Shown here in pieces: positions 16,385 through 23,406 of a stretch of DNA of 64,000 nucleotides. The DNA comes from Bradyrhizobium sp. CCBAU 53340 (GTDB taxonomy: Bacteria; Pseudomonadota; Alphaproteobacteria; Rhizobiales; Xanthobacteraceae): positions 2,170,001-2,234,000 of the forward strand of contig NZ_CP030055.1 of assembly GCF_015291645.1 (NCBI RefSeq), in the 5' to 3' direction. The first letter of the stretch is position 1, and every line of letters begins with the position of its first letter. The notes under the pieces were generated by a model that was not told the DNA's origin, ran no database searches, and saw only the letters and a program-made list of their open reading frames with translations. A program made the position numbers and the translations under genes.

Positions 16385-17187
16385 GTGCCGCCTCCCGGCA
16401 TCACTTGCGCACCGGTCAGGCGCATGAAGGCGGTGTTGACGTCCTGCGCACCGGCCTCGGTGATGACACGGCTCATCGGGCCCTGCGCCAGCACCTTGCC
16501 TTGATGCAGCACCACGAGATCGTCACCAGGCATGATCTCGTCGAACAGATGCGTGGCCCAGAGCACGCCGATGCCTTGCTCGGTGACGAGCTGGCGGACA
16601 TGGCTGATGATGTCGGCGCGCGCCTTGACGTCGAGGCCGACGGTCGGCTCGTCCAGCAGCAGCAGCCTCGGCCGGTGCAGCAGCGCGCGGGCGATCTCCA
16701 GTCGCCGCATCTGACCGCCGGAGAGATCGCGCACCTTGCTGCCGGCGCGATCCGAAAGGCCAATGCGCGAAAGCAGCTCGGCGCTGCGCGCGGCGGCGTC
16801 GCGGCGGCTGATGCCGTGGAGGGCGGCGTGATAGAGGAGGTTTTGCGTCAGCGACAGATCGAGATCGAGCGTGCGCGGCTGGAACACGACACCGAGCAGG
16901 CGCAGCGCCTCGCCGGGCGCGCGGCTGATGTCATGGCCGAAAATGCCGATGCGCCCGGTCTGGATGCCGAACAGCCGCGTGATCAGCGAGAACAGCGTGC
17001 TCTTGCCGGCGCCGTTGAGGCCGAGCAGGGCGGTGAAGCTTGCCGGCTGCACGTTGAAGGACACGTCCATCAGCGCGCGGCGCGGGCCGTAGGAATGGCT
17101 GACGCGGTCGATCGACAGCGCCGGCACCGCGGCTATTTCTAGCCTCGGCGTCTGCTGCGGTTCGGCGATGGGAGCAGGGCTGGTCAT
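16381..17187 (-). CDS. ABC transporter ATP-binding protein, PQQ/lanthanide-associated (LutE-like)
   Basis: A 268-residue ATPase with Walker A GLNGAGKST, signature LSGGQMRR, Walker B LLLLDEP and switch His in ATHLFDEI. It has the features of the ATP-binding subunit found with PQQ-dependent alcohol dehydrogenase systems. It partners the ABC-2 permease at 15536-16384 and is translationally coupled to it and to the beta-propeller gene (ATGA overlaps on both sides). The N-terminal 25 residues before AVPALSIDRVSHSYG are a Pro/Ala-rich extension. Confidence 0.88.
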   Translation of the reverse strand: MTSPAPIAEPQQTPRLEIAAVPALSIDRVSHSYGPRRALMDVSFNVQPASFTALLGLNGAGKSTLFSLITRLFGIQTGRIGIFGHDISRAPGEALRLLGVVFQPRTLDLDLSLTQNLLYHAALHGISRRDAAARSAELLSRIGLSDRAGSKVRDLSGGQMRRLEIARALLHRPRLLLLDEPTVGLDVKARADIISHVRQLVTEQGIGVLWATHLFDEIMPGDDLVVLHQGKVLAQGPMSRVITEAGAQDVNTAFMRLTGAQVMPGGGT

Positions 17188-18167
17188 GGCGCGATCGTGA
17201 TGCCCCAGGGCAGTTCGCCCACCTGAATGGTCTTGATGACTTTTTGCGCGGCGACGTCGATGACGGAGACGTCGTTGGAGACGCCGTTGGTCGTGAGCAG
17301 GTATTTTTCATCCGGCGTGAACGCCATGTGCCAGACGCGCTGACCGACCAAGAGGTACTTGGTCACCTTGCGTGTGGCGGTGTCGACCACGGCGACGCGG
17401 TTGGCGGGACCGAGCGCAACGAAGGCGGTCTTGTCGTCCTTGGTCATGCCGATACCGACAGGCTGGATCGCCTCTTTCCGCAGGCCCGGAATGTCGAAGG
17501 TCACCTTGCCGATCACCTCATGCTTGCCGGGATCGACGATCGAGACGGAGCCGCCGATCTCGGAGGATACCCACAATTCGGAGGCGTCGTGCCTGAACTC
17601 GGCAAAGCGCGGCCGCGCATCGACCAGCACATTCGCGACGATCTGGCGCGAGGACGTATCGATGAAATGCGCCATATTGGTCGTCTCGGAGGTGTTGATC
17701 AGAATCTTGCCGTCGGGGCTGATGGTCATGCCCTCTGGCTCGACGCCGACCTGGATGTCGCCGAGGCGGGCGCGCTTTTCCAGATCGATCACGGTGACCG
17801 TGTTGTCGTTCTCGTTGGCGACATAAAGCGTCTTGCCGGCGGCGTCCTGGGTGAACAATTCGGGGTCGGGGCCGGAAGGCAGCGTGTCGACAATGCCTTG
17901 CGTCTTGGCGTCGATCACCTGGATGGTGTCGTCGTCGCCGACCGCGACCATGACGAATTTTCCATCGCGGGTGAACTCGATGCCGCGCGGGCGCTGGCCG
18001 ACCTTGATGGTCTTGGTCACGGTCCAGCTGTCGGTGTCGATCACCGAGACCGTGTTGCTCTTCTCGTTCGAGACATAGGCGATGAAGGCATGCGCGGGCG
18101 CTGCCGCCAGCATCAGTCCCGTCAGCAATCCCGCGCGCAACATCCGAACGCTCATTTCAGCTTGCAT
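17184..18167 (-). CDS. PQQ-dependent catabolism-associated YVTN beta-propeller protein
   Basis: A 327-residue periplasmic propeller protein with a signal peptide ending PAHA. At least six repeats of the type SVIDTDSWTVTKTIKVGQRP, VANENDNTVTVIDL and FTPDEKYLLTTNG fill the chain. GGAGAG lies 4 bp before the ATG at 18167; a second ATG at 18155 overlaps the stop of the binding-protein gene. Proteins of this type accompany PQQ dehydrogenases, and one lies in the Methylorubrum lut cluster. It may bind or deliver the transported metal species, or dock the binding protein; neither is visible in the sequence. Confidence 0.87.
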   Translation of the reverse strand: MQAEMSVRMLRAGLLTGLMLAAAPAHAFIAYVSNEKSNTVSVIDTDSWTVTKTIKVGQRPRGIEFTRDGKFVMVAVGDDDTIQVIDAKTQGIVDTLPSGPDPELFTQDAAGKTLYVANENDNTVTVIDLEKRARLGDIQVGVEPEGMTISPDGKILINTSETTNMAHFIDTSSRQIVANVLVDARPRFAEFRHDASELWVSSEIGGSVSIVDPGKHEVIGKVTFDIPGLRKEAIQPVGIGMTKDDKTAFVALGPANRVAVVDTATRKVTKYLLVGQRVWHMAFTPDEKYLLTTNGVSNDVSVIDVAAQKVIKTIQVGELPWGITIAP

Positions 18168-19333
18168 TTGCTCTCCGGGCGATCGTAGCCGAGCGTGTCG
18201 AGCTCGGAGACCTGGTGCAGAAATCCCTCCTGCGGCGACACCGACACCACCATGCGGCCATCGACGAGGAGAATCGGCTGGCGCAGCTGAAGATTCCAGT
18301 CGCGCAACGTGAGCCTTGTGCCCTTGAAGGCGGCCACCTCGAAGTTGGGGCCCTTGATGAAATCGGTGACCTTCTTGACGTCGCCGGAATTGGTGCGCGA
18401 GGTGGCCTCGCCAATCATGCGCACTGCAGTCCAGGCCTGCATGTCGAGCGCAGTCATCCGCCGTGAGTTGAGCTTGATGAAGCGGTTCTGCATCTGGATC
18501 GCGCCCCACTGGTCCTGCGCGGCATCCCAGCTGCGCGGCACCAGGCCCGCCGAGCCCGCCACAGGGCGGGGATCCCAGGTGCGGTAGGGCAGGTAGGCGG
18601 CGAAGACTTCGCTCTCGTCGGCGGCGACCAGCACGTCATAGGCGGGAGCCTGTTGCGTGAACACCGGCATCTGGTGCTGGATCAGCGTCACGCCGCTATC
18701 CGTGCGGCGCGCGCCGCCGGTATCCTCAAATGTGCGCTCCTGTACGATCTTGGCGCCGAACCGCGTCGCGGCGCGCCGGAGCGCATCGGCGTAGAGCTTG
18801 TCCTCGTCATGCGAGCCGACGACGAGCAGCCAGCGCGACCACTTCTTCCACACCAGATATTGCCCGAGCGCATCGGCCAGCATCGCGCGCGTCGGTGCGG
18901 TGTGGATGACATTGACGCGGCAATCGGCTTCGCGCAGCCGCTCGTCGATGGCGCCGGCGTTGAACAGCAGCGTGCCGCGATCGCGCAGGGCATCGGCCAC
19001 TTTCAGAAGGGCGTCGGCCGGCAGATCAGCAATGATGAAGCCGTTCTTCTCGGCGAGCGCGGTCGCCGCCTGGATCGGATCTTCGCCTTCCTTGATCCGG
19101 CGCTCGTCCAGCGTGAAATGCTGGCCCGTGAATTTTCCGGTGGTGTTGTTGTCTTCGATGGCGAGCCTGGCACCGGCGACGCCATCATTCTCGGCGGGCT
19201 GCTCGACCAGCGACAGCGTTGCTCGGGTGCCGGCGACGCCGAGATAGCCGACGCCGATTGTGACCGGGTCGGCCGCGAGCGCTTGCATCGCTGCCAAACA
19301 CAGGCCAATCGGGCCGAGCAACCATCGGATCAT
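18152..19333 (-). CDS. PQQ-associated ABC transporter substrate-binding protein (LutA-like)
   Basis: A 393-residue periplasmic protein of the branched-chain-amino-acid-binding fold. It begins MIRWLLGPIGLCLAAMQALA, followed by TIGVGYLGVAGTRATLSL and GARLAIEDNNTTGKFTG. VAADESEVFAAYLPY and a C-terminal ELDTLGYDRPESKC are typical of the binding subunit found with PQQ alcohol dehydrogenase ABC systems. GGAGGAAGC stands directly before the ATG at 19333. It is first in a five-gene operon with the propeller, ATPase, permease and helical protein. A lanthanide or lanthanide-chelator ligand is inferred from the lut parallel. Confidence 0.85.
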   Translation of the reverse strand: MIRWLLGPIGLCLAAMQALAADPVTIGVGYLGVAGTRATLSLVEQPAENDGVAGARLAIEDNNTTGKFTGQHFTLDERRIKEGEDPIQAATALAEKNGFIIADLPADALLKVADALRDRGTLLFNAGAIDERLREADCRVNVIHTAPTRAMLADALGQYLVWKKWSRWLLVVGSHDEDKLYADALRRAATRFGAKIVQERTFEDTGGARRTDSGVTLIQHQMPVFTQQAPAYDVLVAADESEVFAAYLPYRTWDPRPVAGSAGLVPRSWDAAQDQWGAIQMQNRFIKLNSRRMTALDMQAWTAVRMIGEATSRTNSGDVKKVTDFIKGPNFEVAAFKGTRLTLRDWNLQLRQPILLVDGRMVVSVSPQEGFLHQVSELDTLGYDRPESKCKLK

Positions 19334-19393
19334 GCTTCCTCCAAAAATCCTCCCCGGCTTGACCGCCGGTTGAGAATTGTTTCTGCTGGAAGC

Positions 19394-19963
19394 ATGACCG
19401 ATTTGGCAAGGCTTGCAACCCCGCATTTCGTCCTTGCACGCACGAGCGCAGGAATCACGATCGTGCGAGCGCTGCTGTGTTTCACGGTATTGCTGTTGAC
19501 GGGATCGGCCGCGTTGGCCGATCCGCCGAAACTTGCGGTGTTCGATTTTGAGCTGATCGACACCAGCCTGCCCGGCGAGTTCTACGGTTCGAAGCCGGAG
19601 GAAGCGCGCCTCGATCGCATCAGCGAGCAGTTGCGCAAGGCATTGGCTGAGTCGGGTAAGTTCCAGGTGCTCGATATCGCGCCGGTCAGGGATGCCGCCC
19701 GTCACAGCAATCTGCAGGCCTGCGGCGGCTGCGACCTCAAGCTGGCCGGGCAGCTAGGGGCGGACCTCGAGATCACCGGCCTTGTGCAAAAAGTCTCGAA
19801 CCTGATCATCAATCTCAACATCTATCTGCGCGACGTGAAGACCGGCAACATGATCACGGCAGCCAGCGCCGACATGCGCGGCAACACGGATGAATCCTGG
19901 TCGCGCACGATGAGCTATCTGATCCGCAACCGTCTGCTGGCGCCGAACTACGGCAAGCCGTGA
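19394..19963 (+). CDS. Exported DUF2380/DUF3280-like protein
   Basis: A 189-residue protein with a hydrophobic signal segment (IVRALLCFTVLLLTGSAALA). The single domain begins KLAVFDFELIDTSLPGEF and includes LQACGGCDLKLAGQLGAD, with a CGGC pair, and NLNIYLRDVKTGNMI. The pattern (AVFDFEL...LIDVATGxxI) fits small exported proteins grouped as DUF2380 or DUF3280. It is divergent from the LutA-like gene, with only 60 bp between start codons, so the two promoters overlap. The CGGC motif suggests a disulphide or metal site. Confidence 0.7.
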   Translation: MTDLARLATPHFVLARTSAGITIVRALLCFTVLLLTGSAALADPPKLAVFDFELIDTSLPGEFYGSKPEEARLDRISEQLRKALAESGKFQVLDIAPVRDAARHSNLQACGGCDLKLAGQLGADLEITGLVQKVSNLIINLNIYLRDVKTGNMITAASADMRGNTDESWSRTMSYLIRNRLLAPNYGKP

Positions 19964-19976
19964 GTAGGGGACGCTC

Positions 19977-20128
19977 ACCCTCCCCTGGAGGGTCGATCGC
20001 GCGTAGCGCGAGCGGGGTGGGGTGACAGTCTCTCCAAGGATGCGGTGCTCGAGTGGAGAGATCACCCCACCCCGCATCGCATTCCGCTGCGCTCCATGCG
20101 CTGCGACCCTCCCCCTCCAGGGGAGGGT
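19977..20128. repeat. Intergenic palindromic repeat
   Basis: Nested inverted arms: ACCCTCCCCTGGAGGGTCG and GCGAGCGGGGTGGGGTGA on the left meet TCACCCCACCCCGC and CGACCCTCCCCCTCCAGG on the right. It lies between convergent genes (19963 and 20138) and resembles the common bradyrhizobial hairpin element. Confidence 0.7.
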
Positions 20129-20137
20129 AAGAACGAA

Positions 20138-20983
20138 CTAGCCCTTCAATCTCTCCGCATGCCAGTGCAGATGGTCGCTCATGAAGGTCGAGATGAAGTA
20201 ATAGCTGTGGTCATAGCCCGGCTGGCGCCGCAGTGTCAGCGGAATGTTGGCCTTGGTGCAGGCGGCCTGCAGCAGCTCGGGCTTGAGCTGCTCTTTCAGG
20301 AAATTGTCGGCCTCGCCGACGTCGACCAGGAAGCCGGAATATTTCGCGCCGTCCTCGATCAAGGCCACCGTGTCATGGTTGCGCCAGGCATCCTTGTTCG
20401 GACCGAGATAGCCGGTCAAGGCCTTGATGCCCCACGGCACCTGTGACGGTGCCACGATCGGGGCAAAGGCGCTGGCAGCGCGATAGCGGTGCGGGTTGCG
20501 CAGTGCCACCGTCAGCGCGCCGTGGCCGCCCATGGAATGGCCCATCACCGATTGCCGCTTGGCATCGACGGGAAAATTTCCCGATACCAGTTTGGGCAGC
20601 TCGTCGGTGACATAGCTCCACATCCGATAATTGCGCGCGAACGGCTCTTGCGTCGCATCGACATAGAACCCGGCGCCCAGACCGAAATCATAGGCATTGT
20701 TGGCGTCGCCAGGCACGTCGGGGCCGCGTGGCGAAGTGTCGGGCGCGACGAAGATCAGGCCGAGCTCGGCGCAGGCTCTGCGGAATTCGCCCTTCTCGGT
20801 GACATTGGCATGGGTGCAGGTGAGGCCGGAGAGATACCAGACCACGGGCAGCTTCGCGCCTTGGGCGTGCGGAGGAACGTAGACCGAGAACACCATGTCG
20901 GTTCCGGTCGCCTGGCTGGCATGGCGGTACACGCCCTGCACGCCGCCATAAGACATATTGGTCGAGACAGTCTGGATCGTCAT
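20138..20983 (-). CDS. fghA: S-formylglutathione hydrolase
   Basis: A 281-residue cytosolic esterase of the esterase-D family that splits S-formylglutathione to formate and glutathione. This is the second step of glutathione-dependent formaldehyde oxidation. The catalytic Ser150 lies in GHSMGGHG. The conserved WYLSGLTCTHANVTEKGEF region and the C-terminal His in PGYDHSYYFI are present. Length is normal. The matching formaldehyde dehydrogenase is not in the window. Its place between the lut-like operon and the two-component genes links it to disposal of the formaldehyde made by XoxF. Confidence 0.95.
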   Translation of the reverse strand: MTIQTVSTNMSYGGVQGVYRHASQATGTDMVFSVYVPPHAQGAKLPVVWYLSGLTCTHANVTEKGEFRRACAELGLIFVAPDTSPRGPDVPGDANNAYDFGLGAGFYVDATQEPFARNYRMWSYVTDELPKLVSGNFPVDAKRQSVMGHSMGGHGALTVALRNPHRYRAASAFAPIVAPSQVPWGIKALTGYLGPNKDAWRNHDTVALIEDGAKYSGFLVDVGEADNFLKEQLKPELLQAACTKANIPLTLRRQPGYDHSYYFISTFMSDHLHWHAERLKG

Positions 20984-21055
20984 GCCTGATAGCTCCGTGG
21001 CATCTCACCACATCGAGAATGTATTGCTTGTGTGACCGAAATTTGCGGCCTAGTT

Positions 21056-21676
21056 CTAGGCCACGCCGCTTTCGATCGCCAGCCGTACCAGCTCGACCGA
21101 GGTCTTGACGCCGAGCTTCTGACGCATGATCGAGGAGGTGTTGGCGACCGTCTTGTAGGACGATTGCACCAGCCAGGCGATCTCGGACAGGCTTTTCCCC
21201 GCGCTGAGCAGCCGCAAGATCTCCATCTCGCGCGCGTTCAGCTTCGAGAGCGGGTTCTGCGCCAGCGCAGGCCCAGCAAAGGCGATGCTGCGCGCGATCG
21301 CGCTCGGAAGATAGGTGCCGCCGCCTCCGACGGTGCGGATTGCCTCGACGAGGTCGTCAGGATCGCCGGTCTTCGACACATACCCCTTGGCGCCGCACTC
21401 GATCGCGCGTGCGGCGAAGGCGGGATCGTCGTTCATGCTGAACATGATGATGCGCGCTTCCGGTGCGCGCTCGAGGATGCGGCGCGCGAGCTCGAAGCCG
21501 GAGACGGTCGGCAGGTTGATGTCGACGACGCAGAGATCGGGGCGCTCGACGATGAAGATGCTCTCGCCATCCTCGGCGTCGGCGGCCTCCAGAATTTCGA
21601 TCTCGCCTTCGTCGGCCAGCACGGCGCGGCAGCCGGAGGCGACAATGGGATGATCGTCGACGATCAAGATGCGCAT
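21056..21676 (-). CDS. NarL/LuxR-family response regulator
   Basis: A 206-residue response regulator. The receiver domain has Asp7-Asp8, phosphoacceptor Asp52 (CVVDINLP) and Lys in GYVSKTGD. The C-terminal LuxR-type helix-turn-helix covers NAREMEILRLLSAGKSLSEI. It is divergent from the sensor kinase at 21868 and next to fghA. This matches the arrangement of formaldehyde- or methanol-responsive pairs such as FlhSR of Paracoccus. It probably controls the alcohol and formaldehyde oxidation genes here; that role is inferred from context. Confidence 0.9.
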   Translation of the reverse strand: MRILIVDDHPIVASGCRAVLADEGEIEILEAADAEDGESIFIVERPDLCVVDINLPTVSGFELARRILERAPEARIIMFSMNDDPAFAARAIECGAKGYVSKTGDPDDLVEAIRTVGGGGTYLPSAIARSIAFAGPALAQNPLSKLNAREMEILRLLSAGKSLSEIAWLVQSSYKTVANTSSIMRQKLGVKTSVELVRLAIESGVA

Positions 21677-21867
21677 AGGCGTTCCCCGTGACAGCGCCGG
21701 CCTGCATTTTCGCGTCGCATGATGCCGAACGAGACAAACGCGCCTCTTGTCGGGTCATGCAACCCGGCCGGGATTGCTGTACGTTTCCGATTAGATATCG
21801 GGCGCTTCGGCTCTGTCAACGCTGTCAGACGGGCATGAGCGATCCTTCGGGGTATGGACGAAAAGCA

Positions 21868-23226
21868 ATGTGGCAAAATCTTTCCTTGCGCGGGCGCATC
21901 AACCTTCTGCTGGCGTTGTTGCTTGCACTTGGGCTCGCCGTCAACATCGCCCGCCAGGTCGCCGAGGCGGGGCCGCGCGTGCAGGCCGAGGACCAGAGCG
22001 TGATCCGGCTGGCGCGCGAGTTCATCGAGATGATCGTTGCCGATCTCAACGAGGCGCCGGATCCCGATGCCAGGCTGAACCAGATCGCCCATGATCTCAA
22101 CCGCCTCCGCCATGTCAGCATCTCGCTGCGGGACGCGAGCGGGAACCCGCTGACACCGCCGCGCCCCGATACCGATGACGACACGGTTGGGCCGCCGGCC
22201 TGGTTCGTCAGCCTGGTTCATCCCGAGCAGACGGCGGTCAGCGTACCGGTCTCGGTGCATGACAAGCCGGGTTCGCTGGTGATTACCTCGCATCCCAATG
22301 ACGAGATCGCGGAGATCTGGGACGCCATCGTCACGCAGCTCGAGGTCGGGTCAGTCATCGCGCTGGCGCTGTTCCTGGTCATGATGACAGTGGTCGGCCG
22401 GGCGCTCGCGCCGCTGGAATCGCTGGCGCAGACGATGGGCGAGCTCGAGAATGGCCGCTATGAGGCCCGCGTCGCATCCGGCGGCGCGCCCGAATTGGCT
22501 GCGATCTGCACCAGGCTCAATCACCTGGCGGCAACGCTTGGCGAGGCGGTCGAGGACAAGCGGCGCCTGGCCGAGCGCGCGGTGTCGCTCCAGGACGTCG
22601 AGCGCAAGGAGATCGCGCGCGAGCTGCACGACGAATTCGGGCCCTATCTGTTCTCGCTGCGCGCGCATGCCAGCGCGCTGGCAAAGCTCGCCGACGGACG
22701 CGCGCCGAGCGCCGAGGCGGTGCGAAAGCACGGCGGCGCTTTGCTGGAGCAGATCAACGCGCTGCAGCAGTTCACCCGCCGCGTGCTGGAGCGCCTGCGG
22801 CCCGTCGGCCTTGCCGAGCTTGGCCTCGGCAAGGCGCTGGAATCGCTGTCGCGGCTATGGCGGGAATCGCATCCTGACGTGACGATCGAGACCACGATCT
22901 CGCCGGAGCTCGGGATCACGGGCGAGACCGCCGATCTCACCATCTACCGCGTGGTGCAGGAGGCGCTCACCAACGCGTTTCGCCACGCCGGCGCGACCGC
23001 GATCGTCGTGGTGATCGAGCCGGCGGAGCAACCGGGCCGCGACGGCCGCTTCTGTGCCCGTGTCAGGGTCAGCGACAATGGCCGCGGCATGGAGCCGGGC
23101 CAGAAGCTTGGCTTCGGCCTCGTCGGCATGCGCGAGCGCATTCTGGCGCTCGGCGGCACGCTCAACGTCGCGTCGGGCGAGGGCGGCGTCACCGTCGAGG
23201 CGCTGGTTCCGACCGCAGCGGCCTGA
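21868..23226 (+). CDS. Sensor histidine kinase of the HisKA_3 (NarX-like) family
   Basis: A 452-residue membrane sensor. A first helix (INLLLALLLALGLAVNIA) is followed by a periplasmic segment of about 130 residues, a second helix (VGSVIALALFLVMMTVVG) and a HAMP domain. The phosphoacceptor His254 lies in ERKEIARELHDEFG, and the ATPase domain shows VVQEALTNAFRHAG and SDNGRGM...GFGLVGMRER. GGGTATGG and AAAGC precede the ATG at 21868; an upstream ATG at 21835 would add 11 residues. It is divergent from its presumed partner at 21056-21676. The periplasmic domain is the likely signal receiver, but the ligand is unknown. Confidence 0.9.
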   Translation: MWQNLSLRGRINLLLALLLALGLAVNIARQVAEAGPRVQAEDQSVIRLAREFIEMIVADLNEAPDPDARLNQIAHDLNRLRHVSISLRDASGNPLTPPRPDTDDDTVGPPAWFVSLVHPEQTAVSVPVSVHDKPGSLVITSHPNDEIAEIWDAIVTQLEVGSVIALALFLVMMTVVGRALAPLESLAQTMGELENGRYEARVASGGAPELAAICTRLNHLAATLGEAVEDKRRLAERAVSLQDVERKEIARELHDEFGPYLFSLRAHASALAKLADGRAPSAEAVRKHGGALLEQINALQQFTRRVLERLRPVGLAELGLGKALESLSRLWRESHPDVTIETTISPELGITGETADLTIYRVVQEALTNAFRHAGATAIVVVIEPAEQPGRDGRFCARVRVSDNGRGMEPGQKLGFGLVGMRERILALGGTLNVASGEGGVTVEALVPTAAA

Positions 23227-23250
23227 TCGCGCCAAGTTCAATCATGGAAA

Positions 23251-23287
23251 ATTCCCGATCGGGAATAATTCCCGATTTGGTCGGGAA
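23251..23287. promoter_or_regulatory. Tandem palindromes, candidate operator of the TonB receptor gene
   Basis: ATTCCCGATCGGGAAT (23251-23266) is a perfect 16-bp palindrome. It is followed at once by TTCCCGA, 5 bp and TCGGGAA (23269-23287). Both use the half-site TTCCCGA. They lie 120-155 bp before the receptor start and just after the kinase gene. The tandem arrangement points to a dimeric regulator, not a terminator, because no T run follows. The half-site recurs before lanM. Confidence 0.6.
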
Positions 23288-23406
23288 AACGAGTGCGAAT
23301 AGCCTACGACCTTTTGTGGCTAGTGCATCAGCGAGGGCCGACTACACTTCTCCAGGCAATCGGCGACGTTCAAAACAGCCGACGTTTGGGAATGGGACGG
23401 CAGGGG

